From Ooceraea biroi (Eukaryota > Arthropoda > Insecta > Hymenoptera > Formicidae), in contig NC_039515.1 in the NCBI RefSeq assembly GCF_003672135.1, positions 1,364,001 through 1,428,000 on the forward strand: a stretch of DNA of 64,000 nucleotides, read 5' to 3'. The stretch's first letter is position 1; each line of letters begins with the position of its first letter. A program made the position numbers and the translations under genes. Shown piece after piece: positions 34,002 to 45,016 of the stretch. The notes beneath the pieces are model-generated. The model worked only from the letters and a program-made list of their open reading frames with translations, was not told where the DNA came from and did no database searches.

Positions 34002-34116
34002 CCCAGGTAGCATAAAAATCCAAAAGACATCGCAAAGACGTCCTTTAGATATCTTTTAATAAAAGATATCTAAAGGATGTGTTTGCGATGTCTTTTGGAT
34101 TTTTATGCTACCTGGG
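34002..34116. mobile_element. CCCAGGTAGC foldback MITE, copy 2
   Basis: 115 bases, almost perfect palindrome with ends CCCAGGTAGCATAAAAATCC; highly similar to 20,874-20,988. Confidence 0.85.
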
Positions 34117-34286
34117 TAGAAAGGGAAAGCGATTATAGAAAAAGGGAAGATAGGGTAAGGGTGACTCAGGGAAACTAAAATGGATATAAGTTTAATGTTG
34201 TGGAATGCTAGGGGTATTGGAGGAAAGAGGGACGAGGTATGGAAGAGAATACAAGATTATGACATCAATATTATAATTGAGGGCGC

Positions 34287-34690
34287 AGTCCCATGGTGCG
34301 GAACGTGCGCAATGCGGAATTGCCGAAACGCTCGTAATTCGATCATTGTTACTTTTGTTCCGCCGATTTCTTTCCGCACATTTTCATTTTATCGCGGAAT
34401 TACGTTACTCACGTCTGTCGTTTCCGCAATGTGGAATTGACGGAACGAAGTCCGTCCAATCGCAGATCGCAGACGTTCCGCCAACTGTACTCCGCTGAAA
34501 TGTATTTTCCTATGTCCCATGCAGCAGAACTTGTGGAAGCTCAATTGGCCTCCGCCAATCACATGATTTTTCCGTAGATTCTTCTGTTGTGTCTATCGGA
34601 AGAGCGTATATTATTGGCGCGCACAAATTACGCTTTCGCGTTTTCCGTTGCATGGGACATAGGAAAATAAACTTCAGCGGATCGGAATTA
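34287..34690. other. Repeat-derived stretch with inverted segments
   Basis: Contains paired segments CCTATGTCCCATGCAGCAGA and GTTGCATGGGACATAGG about 140 bases apart, and GCGGAA-rich words. Probably MITE debris or a transposon end leading into the Harbinger fragment; no gene is seen. Confidence 0.45.
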
Positions 34691-34700
34691 CTACGAGTGT

Positions 34701-35035
34701 ATGCATGTGAAAATGCGTGTAGGCAAAACGATGAATTTTGAAGAATTGTTTGTTGTTATTTGTGAGCTATTAAAAACATTAAAACAAAGTTGGTGTGTAT
34801 TTAAAAAACAGGAGATACGTCGCAAAATTGTAAAACTATATTTATTATACAGAATTGCAAGAAAAAATGAAAATATACAGAATCAACGGAAGTGTTGGGT
34901 ACGAAGCATATTTAGTGTCGAAAGAAGATTGCTACAAGGAGCAAGCGATATTCTTGTAAAAGAAATGTTGGTCGAAGACAGAAAAATATATAGATTATTT
35001 TAGAATGCCACCTCAAATATTTGAAACGTTATTAA
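34701..35035 (+). pseudogene. PIF/Harbinger transposase N-terminal fragment
   Basis: The frame gives CWVRSIFSVERRLLQGASD, then VKEMLVEDRKIYR, and after a one-base shift YFRMPPQIFETLL. The order W-V-R-P/S ... L..EM...D...F..YFRMP...F..LL is the typical N-terminal region of PIF/Harbinger transposases. It is cut off at a TTAA (35,032-35,035), where a piggyBac-like MITE begins. No catalytic DDE segment remains. Confidence 0.65.
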
Positions 35036-35245
35036 GGGGATTCTGGAGCTGCTAGTGAACTTCTTCGCGATGGTGCTTCCATTTACACAATAAAATGCTT
35101 TTTACAAAAATTTGGCAATTTGTACACAGAAAATTGCGACCATCCCCTCTCGGGATAAAATAAAGGAATATAATGAAGCTTTTCGAGGTGACTTTAGAAG
35201 CGTAATAAAAAAGAATAGTGTTTATGAAAATCTTGTGCATACTTA
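35036..35245. mobile_element. Half of a piggyBac-like MITE
   Basis: Starts after TTAA with GGGGATTCTGGAGCTGCTAG and shares the interior segment GTGACTTTAGAAGCGTAATAA with 16,568-17,300. The right half is missing. Confidence 0.6.
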
Positions 35246-35828
35246 TACAGGGTGGCCCATTTTAATTTATACAGTCGATTTTTTAAAAAACTAAAAGAGA
35301 TACGAAAAAATGTTTCAGACAGACATGTCACGATTTCGAGGGGGACATAAGATGATACCATTGGTTTGACCTTGAATAGTCGTTTGAAGGTCACGCGAAG
35401 ATCACCTTCAATTTCTTAAATTGAAACCCCAACTTTTTATTGCAGATTCTTATTCTCCATCGAAAAGTAAGTAACTTTTGTCTGAAACATTTTTCCGAAA
35501 AATGTCATCTTATGTCCTTAAAATGATCTTCAAGATGAGTTTTGAGGACATTTTAAGGACATAAGATGACATTTTTCGGAAAAATGTTTCAGACAAAAGT
35601 TACTTACTTTTCGATGGAGAATAAGAATCTGCAATAAAAAGTTGGGGTTTCAATTTAAGAAATTGAAGGTGATCTTCGCGTGACCTTCAAACGACTATCC
35701 AAGGTCAAACCAATGGTATCATCTTATGTCCCCCTCGAAATCGTGACATGTCTGTCTGAAACATTTTTTCGTATTTCTTTTAGTTTTTTAAAAAATCGAC
35801 TGTATAAATTAAAATGGGCCACCCTGTA
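35246..35828. mobile_element. Foldback element with CAGGGTGGCCCA ends
   Basis: Near-perfect inverted arms of about 285 bases, beginning TACAGGGTGGCCCATTTTAA and centred near 35,535. TA-type flanks, non-coding. Confidence 0.85.
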
Positions 35829-35847
35829 TATACATACATGTCTAGAG

Positions 35848-35964
35848 GTCTGTTCTTTTTAGCTGCACTGCTGAACTGGTGCAATAAGTTAGAGTGAGAA
35901 AAAATATACTTGTCTCACTTTAACGTATTGCACTAGTTCAGCAGTGCAGCTAAAAAGAACAGAC
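35848..35964. mobile_element. GTCTGTTCTTT palindromic MITE, copy 2 (best preserved)
   Basis: Nearly perfect palindrome of 117 bases; the left arm GTCTGTTCTTTTTAGCTGCA pairs with the right. Directly follows the previous foldback and lies about 500 bases upstream of the MPPE1 start. Confidence 0.85.
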
Positions 35965-36471
35965 TTTAGATTCTCTCTGCATCAAAGGTTCTGACAGAGA
36001 GTTGCGCTACTATATCACTATATATACCGTGATCTGTCTGTCCCGTTTCTGCTGTGCTGAGTTATGTAGTGTTTGGTAAACATTGATCTTTTTTTTTAAC
36101 ATAATTACTTCGACTTGTCGCTATTTAATTGATGCAATATGTTGAATGTAAATTTGCGTTCACGAGTCTCTTAAATTCAACGTTCCAAGAACGGAGATTC
36201 AATGTCGCGAGATTTAACGTAGGTACATCTCATAACCGCATAACCTCTTATTAGATTGTCACCCTGTGTCAAGTCGGATGACAACCGAGCATATCGCCAA
36301 CATGCTAGCGACTGAATGCGAGATTAATCCTTATACACTGTTATAGGTTACAGAGATGTTACGGCGGAATAGGTAATTTTTTTTAAATATTCTGAATTTT
36401 CATAAATCTTAATATTCTGAAGTAATGTAAATACTATAGAAAAACAGTTGTACATAATTAACAAATTGTAT

Positions 36472-38265
36472 ATGTTGAACAGGTTGAGACACAGGTTCAT
36501 ATCTATTGGCTTCATCGTTTTTGCAACAGTATTTTACAATGAGTTTCTTGTATACGAAGTGCAAAAGTTTAAGTGGGCAATGCGCGAGTGCTCGGAATGC
36601 GTCAAGGTTCTTCTCGTTGCGGACCCGCAAATACTTGGGGAAAAGTATGAGAACTACTTTGGTTCTTGGATAGCGAGATGGGACAGCGATAGGTATGCTT
36701 TCCAAATGAAAACTTTTTAATTTGTTGTATCAATTAATACGCAATAACTATGTAAGATATTTTTTATTTCACTGCGAACAATGTTGGTCTTGTTTTAAAG
36801 CACTTTGCATTTTCAGGTACTTGGAGAAAACGTTTTCAAGGGCACTGAAGTACTCTCAACCACATGTTATCGCATTTCTTGGTGATCTCATGGACGAAGG
36901 CCACATATCTAATGCTGAAGATTTTGAAAGATACAAAAGAAGGTTGGACTCAATATTTTCGATGCCAGATGACATAATGGTAGCTGTTTTGACATTCTTT
37001 CTTTTTTTTCTTATTGTCTCAATTTTTCAAGAAGTCGATTTGTCTTATCCTGTATCTGTCTCTATTTTTAGAAAATTTATCTACCGGGTGACAATGACAT
37101 TGGCGGGGAGGATGATATTGTTTCTCCTAGTATACACAACAGATTCAATTTTGCATATACTCAGCCAGACACATTAGTTTATAAGACTGTTACCTTTTTT
37201 AAGGTAAATCTCTAAGTTTGAAGCTTTAAGTAAGTTCACTTTGATCCCTTCAAAAGCCGCCTTTGCAGGTTGTGCGTTTTTCACATTGCAGGTAAATAGA
37301 TTAACGCGTACGATGCCGGAGGCGCCGAAAGACGCATTTCTGAACGATTACGCAGAGAGGAACACGACCAATGTTATTCTTAGCCATATGCCTTTGTTGT
37401 TTATGCCTGGCAGTTTTGTGCAAAATGTACGTGTAAACGTAAAAACGAAGAAACAAGTATCCATTTATTAGTTACTGCGCTTCCATCCTATTGCGTCCGC
37501 TATTGCAGGTACTCAAGGAGCTATCGCCACAAGTGATTTTTACCGCGCACGAACACAAGGCGATGCATGTAAGTTTAGACACAGCGACCGACCAATTGAG
37601 CGAAATTTGGATCCTTCCTCCATATGAAACGCCTTTGTATCAATTGCGGATGGACGTAGGGGACATTCATGAAGTACAAATACCGACTTGTTCCTATAGA
37701 ATGGGTACACCGCACATGGGTTATGGGCTTGCTTACATAGGTAGAGCTTATTTATTATTAGACATTTTCAAACGCGACTATGTTATACTAATAATATAAT
37801 AATAAAACATTATATTGGGTTATCTAAGAAATTCCTATGAATTTCTTTGAATTAAAAAAAAACAGAATTTTTAAATACTAAATGAAAATTTTATTCATCG
37901 AAGTATCTACCATTTTGTTGCAGCACTTTAATCCAAAGTTTCAAAGAATATATAGAGATTATACACTTTCAATCACTTTGACAGCTTACGCAACGTTCAC
38001 AGAGATGTAAACTCGTACAAACTTTTCGGACAATTCGATGTTACATTAATCTTCAAACGCGATACGTAATAGCGTGCGCTTGTATGTTGCAGATACCCAA
38101 GAAAAAACCGTCGAGTTCACGATCCTGTGGCTCCCAAGCAGATTCCCACAGCTGTTTGCTTACATATTTATCGCCGGGTTGGTCATCGTACTTGCCACTT
38201 ATTCTTTCGTCTCAGGCTACTGCGTGAAAAGTTATGCGACTTATAGTCGTATACCTTCCGTGTAA
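36472..38265 (+). CDS. MPPE1: Metallophosphoesterase 1 (PGAP5-like)
   Basis: Likely removes the ethanolamine-phosphate side chain from mannose 2 of GPI anchors during ER exit; the Drosophila homologue Mppe is linked to rhodopsin maturation. Six exons: 36472-36692, 36817-36979, 37072-37203, 37292-37426, 37509-37740, 38093-38265; 351 residues, all junctions GT/AG and in phase. The calcineurin-like metal-binding set is complete: DPQ at 51-53, GDLMDEG at 96-102, GDND at 134-137, SHMP with His204, HEH at 231-233. There is a membrane segment near residues 9-25 and a second near the C-terminus (LFAYIFIAGLVIVLATYSFV), matching the family topology. The ATG at 36,472 opens exon 1; the frame continues upstream without another ATG. 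The last intron holds a mariner-like fragment. Confidence 0.95.
37816..38060 (-). mobile_element. Mariner-like fragment in MPPE1 intron 5
   Basis: Begins TTGGGTTATCTAAGAAATTC, like a mariner terminal repeat, followed by sequence that on the minus strand resembles the end of a mariner transposase gene. Short and decayed; assignment is tentative. Confidence 0.4.
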
Positions 38266-38388
38266 TACTCTGTAGGGTACAATCGAACGTACTTATACGC
38301 TTGATTGGTGACTTACAAAAGTCCGTCCAGAAGATAATTTACCACCTTGCCAAGATTTGATAAAAAGATCTGAAAAAAGAGTACTTAA

Positions 38389-38535
38389 GGCGGGAGACTT
38401 TTGCATAACGCATAACACAAGAAATAAACCAATCAAAATCCTCCATTTTAATTCTCAGGATAGAAATGGAGGATTCTGATTAATGTATTTCCTTATGCGT
38501 CATGCGTTATGCAAAAGTTTGTGTTCCAGCCTTTA
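38389..38535. mobile_element. Foldback MITE downstream of MPPE1
   Basis: Inverted arms containing TTTTGCATAACGCATAA and TTATGCGTCATGCGTTATGC, plus AATCCTCCATTT and its complement. Non-coding. Confidence 0.65.
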
Positions 38536-38539
38536 TTTA

Positions 38540-39935
38540 GTATTTCTTATTTTTACAATTTTCTTTTTTTTATTGTTACGTTAAAATCTAACAGAAAGAT
38601 CTGAAACAAAGAGTATTACTTAATATTTTTTATTTTTAGGATTTTCTTTTTTCTTTCGTTACGTTAAACGAATATACTTACCTGTGCTGATATTATCCGT
38701 GAAATTCTTTCAGTCAGTATTCTCTTATTCGTATTTTCTTGTCAGTATTCTTAAGAAGAATATTTTCAGAAAAGTTTTTTTTTGCAGCTTTTTAGAGTTT
38801 TTTTAAAGCTTTTTAGAATTTTTTTAAGCGTTTTACTTATTTAGGTTTAGTATATTTACTTAATTAATTAAATACTCTAATAATTTATAGTCCATTTATG
38901 TTTAGTCATACAAAGTAAAAGTAGCAGTATTGAGTTTAGATATACATTCTATGTAAAATCTTATTAATTAATTAACTAATTTTTAAACTAACTAAATGTT
39001 GAATTTACTTCAAGAGCAATTAAATTTAAAAAACTGAATTAATTCTTGCCTCTATCAATAAGTTAAAAAAATTTAAATTAGTTAAGTATGTCTAGAGAGA
39101 TCTGCTTCTTTAGTTTCTGGCACTCTGAGTGATTGTTACATTTAAATGTAATGTAGCAAAAAGTATGTGCATACATAATGACAAATTTGTTAAAACCTCA
39201 ATGTATTATGAAATTTCTGTATGTGCGAACACACAATGCCAAATTTTAATGTGGCCTTTATACATGCCGCTGTTACCAAGTATTATTAAATTAAATGACT
39301 TTTCCTACATTGAACAATATAAGAAAGTATCTCTGGTCAAAATATCATCACATTTAATATTGATATAACAATAGAAGAAATCGGATACAAATTTTATTAT
39401 ACCATATCACAAAAATAGAAATATAAGAAAGAATTGTTGAACAAAGGTTTGTTTTAGATAGACCAATTTATATGTATTTGCCTGAAATAAATGTTTAATG
39501 TTGAAATCATTATTTATTATTAGATAGTACCTTGCATAAAAACTATTTTCTTTTTGAAAACGTAATATAACAAGCAAAGTACAATGAGACATACAAAATT
39601 ATAATAATGCATTACAAATTATATATTGAGCATTTTTTAATATTTATTTACTGATCAATTTGATTCTATTCTAGAAAATAATTGTCATCGATATAATCAT
39701 AAAATTAAAATATCAGTAAGTAGATTTTTATTTTCTCGTCCGCTTTAGTTGGCCAATCTGTCTGTGTATGTGATGTGTCTAGAAATTTTGTTTTCTCAGC
39801 CTGTTGCGGTTGACCAGCTTGACTGAATGTAAATAAAATCCAACCGGCACAGCAGAGCATTATTGAACAAAATCAAGAAGTGATTTAACGTTGCATTAAT
39901 TACCTTCCTGAAATAGATCTTTCGCGTTTTCTCCA
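38540..39935. other. AT-rich intergenic stretch between MPPE1 and Pol beta
   Basis: No coding exon or clear repeat is seen. The last part probably holds the Pol beta promoter and 5' UTR; no TATA box was recognised with confidence. Confidence 0.5.
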
Positions 39936-39940
39936 ATACG

Positions 39941-41089
39941 ATGGGTAAGAGAAAGGCCACAGGCAGCACGAGCAATCCGAATCAGGACTTGTGTGACTTT
40001 TTGATGGGTATGTAACAGTTTCTTTCAAACGTCGCATTAAATTCATACACGTAATTTGTATATAACACATATGTAGCGAAATGTTTGTTGAGTGGTTTAT
40101 AATTGCATTATAAAGACCGGTAGGATTATTTAAGTTATGATATTAAGTGACAATCTAAAATATTAATTTTATTTAATAATTAGATTAGATTGTACAGTGC
40201 CATATAGCTTTTCGAACTAGAAGCACTTAAACTACAAAAAAAACAAAATGTTTGCAGAATTGGCAGATTACGAGCGCAACGTTAGCAAAAACGTGTTCAA
40301 GTGCAATGCGTACCGTAAGGCAGCAGGAACATTAGGCACTTTGTCAGAGAGAGTCAAGAGCGGAGAGGAAGCAAAGAAGTTACCTGGAATTGGAGTGAAA
40401 ATTGCAACGAAGATAGACGAGTTTCTTCAGACGGGAAAATTGCAGAAACTGGAAAACGTAATTACATCAATCACTACTTGTTATCTTATTGACAGAGACA
40501 AAGAGCTTAACTTGAATGAAACTTCCATATACATCTTTTCTTTAGATCAAGAAGGATGAGAACAACGTTTCTATTACTTTACTGGCTCGGGTGTCTGGCA
40601 TAGGTCCTGCTAAAGCAAAAGAATTGGTGGATGCTAGCATCAAAACGTTAGAAGATCTCAGAAAGCATCAGGACAAGCTGACACATCATCAGAAGCTGGG
40701 TTTGAAGTAAACAATCTGATTTATTCATGTTAGAAACTAATCTATTCACATCTTACACTGATACGCTATGATCCTTTCAGGTACTTTGATGATTTCGAGA
40801 AAAAAATACCTAGAGCTGAGATCGTACAGATAGAGAAAATACTAAAGAGTGCTATTAAAGAATTGAACAGCGATTACATTGTAACTATTTGCGGAAGCTA
40901 CAGACGCGGCAAGGAAGAGAGTGGAGACATCGATGTGCTCATAACACATCCTAAGTACACGTCGAAGGATGCAGAGAAGAAAACCGTGTCATTAAAAGCG
41001 ATCGTCGAATGTCTCGAGAAGAAGCGATTAATTACAGACACGATTTCTCTTGGATCCACTAAATTTATGGTATAGAAATAAGATCTGTA

Positions 41090-41136
<47 letters not shown>

Positions 41137-41558
41137 TGAATAAGACTGGGGAAGAGAGAAGGTATTTAATTACATGTCGCTTTTGCAGGGAGTGTGTCGG
41201 TTAGTCGAGAAGGGTAAACCTTTCAGAAGACTGGACATACGACTCACATTTTACGATCAGTATTATTGCGCCATACTTTACTTCACGGGAAGTGATTTGT
41301 TCAACCAGAATATGAGAGCACATGCGTTAGAGAAGAAATACACTTTGAATGAATATGCGCTGAAATGTCTTACAACTGAAGGTGAAAATTAATGTGTAAA
41401 TAACATGTCATATGTAATAATACAAAGACTTTCATACACATAACGTGAAAAAATCATTTTCAGGTCGTCCAGGCGAAGCTGTAAAGATTACATGCGAGGA
41501 AGATGTTTTTAAAATTCTAGGTTTGCCCTACAAGGATCCAAAGGATAGAAATATGTAA
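39941..41558 (+). CDS. PolB: DNA polymerase beta
   Basis: Single-nucleotide gap-filling polymerase and 5'-deoxyribose-phosphate lyase of base-excision repair. Six exons: 39941-40007, 40258-40457, 40546-40706, 40781-41069, 41189-41381, 41464-41558; 334 residues against 335 in vertebrates, with all phases matching. The 8-kDa lyase domain has the helix-hairpin-helix LPGIGVKIATKIDEFL with the Schiff-base lysine at residue 74 (human Lys72). The second hairpin is VSGIGPAKAKELV. The polymerase centre is GSYRRGKEESGDIDV with metal-binding Asp192 and Asp194, and the third Asp is in RRLDIR (255). The C-terminus GLPYKDPKDRNM is typical. A (TA)n run lies in intron 4. The gene appears intact. Drosophila lacks it while Hymenoptera keep it (family knowledge). 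Confidence 0.98.
41095..41133. repeat. (TA)n microsatellite
   Basis: Uninterrupted TA repeats in Pol beta intron 4. Confidence 0.9.
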
Positions 41559-41965
41559 ATGGTAAATGGTGTTCGTGCTACCTATCATGATAATTTATTG
41601 TCACGGAAATATTTATATAGAATTAAAAATTAATGTATAGAAAAGAGAGAGTTATTTAATTGTGTCGAAATTAAGGGTTGGTTGCGTTTGAGAAAATGTT
41701 TTTATTCAGAAGATTAATACATTAATATTAATATTGCTTAAAATTGTAATATTCATATAATTTAAAAAATCTGTCCGTGTACGTTAGTTAATATACGTCA
41801 GTGCAATAGAGCTAGTTTCTTCTTTCGTCCCTATCATATTTCGACTTGTGTGTACTTTCACAAAATTTATATGACTTCAAACTTTACAAGTGTGTACGTT
41901 GCGTTTCGATATCACAATCTATAATTCACTCAGTGTCTTACAAATTATGTTGTCTTGTATCATGT

Positions 41966-42314
41966 TTAACCCCTTGCCGTCCGAATTAGTTTGGCATCGC
42001 GCGGGCCGCAGTGAGGGACAAAGTCGCTTGCGAACTGCGACAAAGAGATGTCTTGCAGTCGCTTACGAACGGGGCCATATGCTTAATTCTCTTCTACACG
42101 CCGGGCGTGTGGAAGTCAACTCTAATAAAAAATGTTTACATATTAATTCAAATTGTACTTTTTTTTATGAATATATATTTTTACATAATCTTTTGTTTTG
42201 TTTATGTGTGTTTATGTTTGGCCCGTAATCGCTACGAGTCTGACTCGTGATTTTCATGTTTGGCCCGGATTCCGTACTACAAGTCTCACTCGTCATTACA
42301 CGGCGAGGGGTTAA
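41966..42314. mobile_element. piggyBac-like MITE with TTAA duplication
   Basis: Starts TTAACCCCTTGCCGTCCG and ends CGGCGAGGGGTTAA: inverted CCCC-TTGCCG type ends, with TTAA at both borders. No transposase. It ends 26 bases from the HGSNAT stop codon, between the converging Pol beta and HGSNAT genes. Confidence 0.75.
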
Positions 42315-42339
42315 TGATACTGTGTTATTTTTGACAACC

Positions 42340-45016
42340 TTAAATAGATATAATAATATCCTTCAAGTAAAGCCAATATGCGATAATGCCCCACAATATT
42401 GTTGTCCACAAATTCATAGTGAGGACTGACCAATGTGTAGGATACGCAAGCTTCCAAGCCCATGGAAATAAGCCCGCGGTAATAGTATGACCGATGTAAA
42501 GGGTAATTGGATTCAATCCTAAAACAAGAATAAAATAATTAATCCATGAAGTCTAGAATCGAACGAGTAAGTAAATATTGCATGGAGAAGGAAACAAGAG
42601 ACAAAACGTAAAAGTGAGAAACATATAAGTAGCAGAAATAGGATAGCAAAAGAAAGAATAGCAAAAAACATATTTATGAATATCGCGATACAAAACCTGC
42701 ATAGACGAACGGCGCTCCGCTCCAGTATTGCTTGTAATCGACAAGGAAATGCAGGACGGCAAAGAGCAAGAATGCGAAACAGGATACGGTCAAGACAAAG
42801 GAGAGCGACATCATTTTCTTGCTGACTGGTATCACTCCAGTCTCTTTGTCGAAGTGACATAACAATCCAGCAACAATACCCTGAACATTAACATTAATCG
42901 ATATTATTAACGATGTTGTACAGATTATACTCTCTTACTTTTTTTTACGTTACTTGCAAGTCGTTATTAAAGCAGTGAAACTTACCGTAACGCCCGACCA
43001 CAGCAACCAGCGAATTACTTTCGCGTTGCACTGGTAATAGAGCAGCAATATCTTGCCAGCATGAACGCCCATGTACACAACCAATATTATAGACATGGTA
43101 TTCATTATGCCTGTGCAAACATTGCATTAGACAGATGTTTCTCCGAAATTTTTCAAGCAATCATGTTCCTTTATGATTTACCTTCCGGATCGTGAGGTAA
43201 AATGGTACCATATACGGGATTTTGTGTTTTAGAGTATACGTGATCTCCAAAAACGAGTCTGTCTATGTAACCAGCCGCGCCTCCCGTACAGTTGACGAAT
43301 TTCCCAGATTTGTGATATCCTCCAGGTCCGAGGTATCCCGTTGGACAGTTCGGGACCGGTAAGAGAAACGTGATCAGAGTGTGCGTCGTCACAATCGCCA
43401 GAATAATCAACCATTGCGCCCAATTGTCCACGATGTCCCGTAGAATCGTAAACCGACCGAACTGCAACGAGTCATCCTGAGAGTTTATTAATTATCACGT
43501 CTGACTCTCCGCAGGTGTGTGTAATGTGCCGTTACAGAAAACCTGATTCGAACCTGAGAGTGCGCCTTCATGAACATGGTCTCGATCGTGGCGCATATAA
43601 AGTACGAGACGGCCAGCAGCTGAAGAACCCCCGGGAATCGCAGGTCCTTTAACGTAAGGCTCTTCGTGTAAATCGAATTTAATATCAGCCCGAAGAGCAC
43701 GAGAATGACGGCGCGCTGGAGGCAACGCAAGATAATTTTCCACCGCGAGCTCGAGACGCGCAGCTCTGACCGTTTTGATATGGTGATCGATAATCCCATT
43801 ATCCACGCGAACCTGGAATCGTGATATAAGAAGATAACACAGTAGAACAATGTGTACAAAGTGCGAGTGTGTAGATGATTAATTTACCAAGGCAACACTA
43901 AATCTGCCACCGTCAGGCCGTTCCAAGCGGTGTGATTGAAAAACACGTAGTTGCCACCGCCATTATTGACAAATATCATCAATAGTATAGCGATCCTAAA
44001 ATGATCATGAATGAGCGCTAGATAGACCAACGTCGCATTGCTTTGCGTGTGAAAATGAAAAATACCCTCGAAACGTATCGACCGAGTGGATCCTAGTGCT
44101 GGACCTGGTTGTTCTGATCACTGGATTTGTCGTCTCCGTTTCTTGAAGCCTGCTCAAGTCCTGAAAATACATAATGTTCAGCTAGATACACATGATAACG
44201 TGACAATACACACACTTGTGCGAGTACTTACGTCGTGAACACTATCCGGCGACAATTTTCTTCTCACCACGCGTATAATAAATTTCGCAGTTGCAAACAG
44301 AATCATCAACAGGAGGCACACCATGAAGGTTACAAATATTGCTGCAAGGAAACGTAATCGTTGATTAATGTTGTCCCAAAGATTGAGAGTGCGGTAATAC
44401 TTTTGTGTGGAACTCACGAAGATAACTGTTTACCGGCTCGCGAAGCGTATAAATCTTCGAGCACACGTGCTCCTCGGAAATGTTCCATCCATAGCTCCCG
44501 TGTTCCTTGAAATTGTATGTCGTGCTGCAAATCCAAGTCACCGTATTGCAGTTTTACTTTATTATAATATATACATACTCTTGTAGGTAACGAGGTACTT
44601 ACTGACAATAGTCATATGACAGCATGTAAAATATGTGCAAGGGATACTTTGTAGATATGACTAATGTGGTGTTACTTCTTGAAGGCAAGATAGCTTGTGG
44701 TACACCCCTGCACTACAAATAGAAATGGGAAGAGAATTATTAACAGTCACTCTTGACTGATGACTTTTGTGTATCAGGTACGTACTAAGTAACAATCTTC
44801 AAAATAGGAATACAACGTGGCATTTCTGTCATAGTCATTCACGACACTAAAACACGCTTCATCTATTCCAAGCGGCATGTCAGCATCAAGACAAGGATTG
44901 GTCATGATGCGTTGCTTCGTGATGGATATGTTGAAGCGATCACAGACCTGATCCAAATCTTGCCAAGAGCTTGTGAAAGTCTTCTGAAAATTCCACTGAA
45001 AATCAAATCTATGCAT
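42340..45016 (-). CDS. HGSNAT: Heparan-alpha-glucosaminide N-acetyltransferase
   Basis: Lysosomal membrane enzyme that passes acetyl from cytosolic acetyl-CoA to terminal glucosamine of heparan sulfate. Eleven exons found: 45016-44786, 44712-44603, 44524-44418, 44341-44232, 44160-44066, 43995-43888, 43812-43554, 43476-43182, 43110-42986, 42880-42697, 42518-42340; 600 residues in this model. All junctions from exon 1 onward are GT/AG and in phase. Signature stretches: SVDTFRG, then FVNNGGGNYVFFNHTAWNGL holding the acetyl-accepting His (239, human His269), VADLVLPW, PVPNCPTGYLGPGGYHKSGK and NCTGGAAGYIDRLVFG. Multiple membrane spans are visible. The ATG at 45,016 gives no signal peptide, so a 5' exon is probably missing; a candidate lies at 45,848-45,805 (MHCLPVLLFAIVST before a GTGAGT donor), but I could not join it cleanly. 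Confidence 0.94.

Larger units (their letters stand above)
31890..34285 (+). pseudogene. Truncated non-LTR retrotransposon: gag-like ORF1 and start of endonuclease ORF2
   Basis: A purine-rich stretch carries ORF1 pieces from 32,049 on, including a charged N-terminal region, then RIKVRPFIEAV and knuckle remnants near 33,264-33,430: CYNCFK..YG, CINCEDVCHGEC and CINCGESHKPTSKDC. These match the CCHC knuckles of I/R1/Jockey-like gag proteins, here broken by frameshifts. At 34,180 ORF2 begins ISLMLWNARGIGGKRDEVWK, the start of an AP-type endonuclease, and stops after about 35 codons where other repeats begin. Two foldback MITEs interrupt it (about 33,050-33,195 and 34,002-34,116). No reverse transcriptase is present, so it is inactive. 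Confidence 0.7.

Noticed and set aside
42519..43859. Several overlapping minus-strand frames of 60-130 codons
   Set aside because: They are alternative frames of HGSNAT exons; the accepted frame gives the family motifs and consistent phases.
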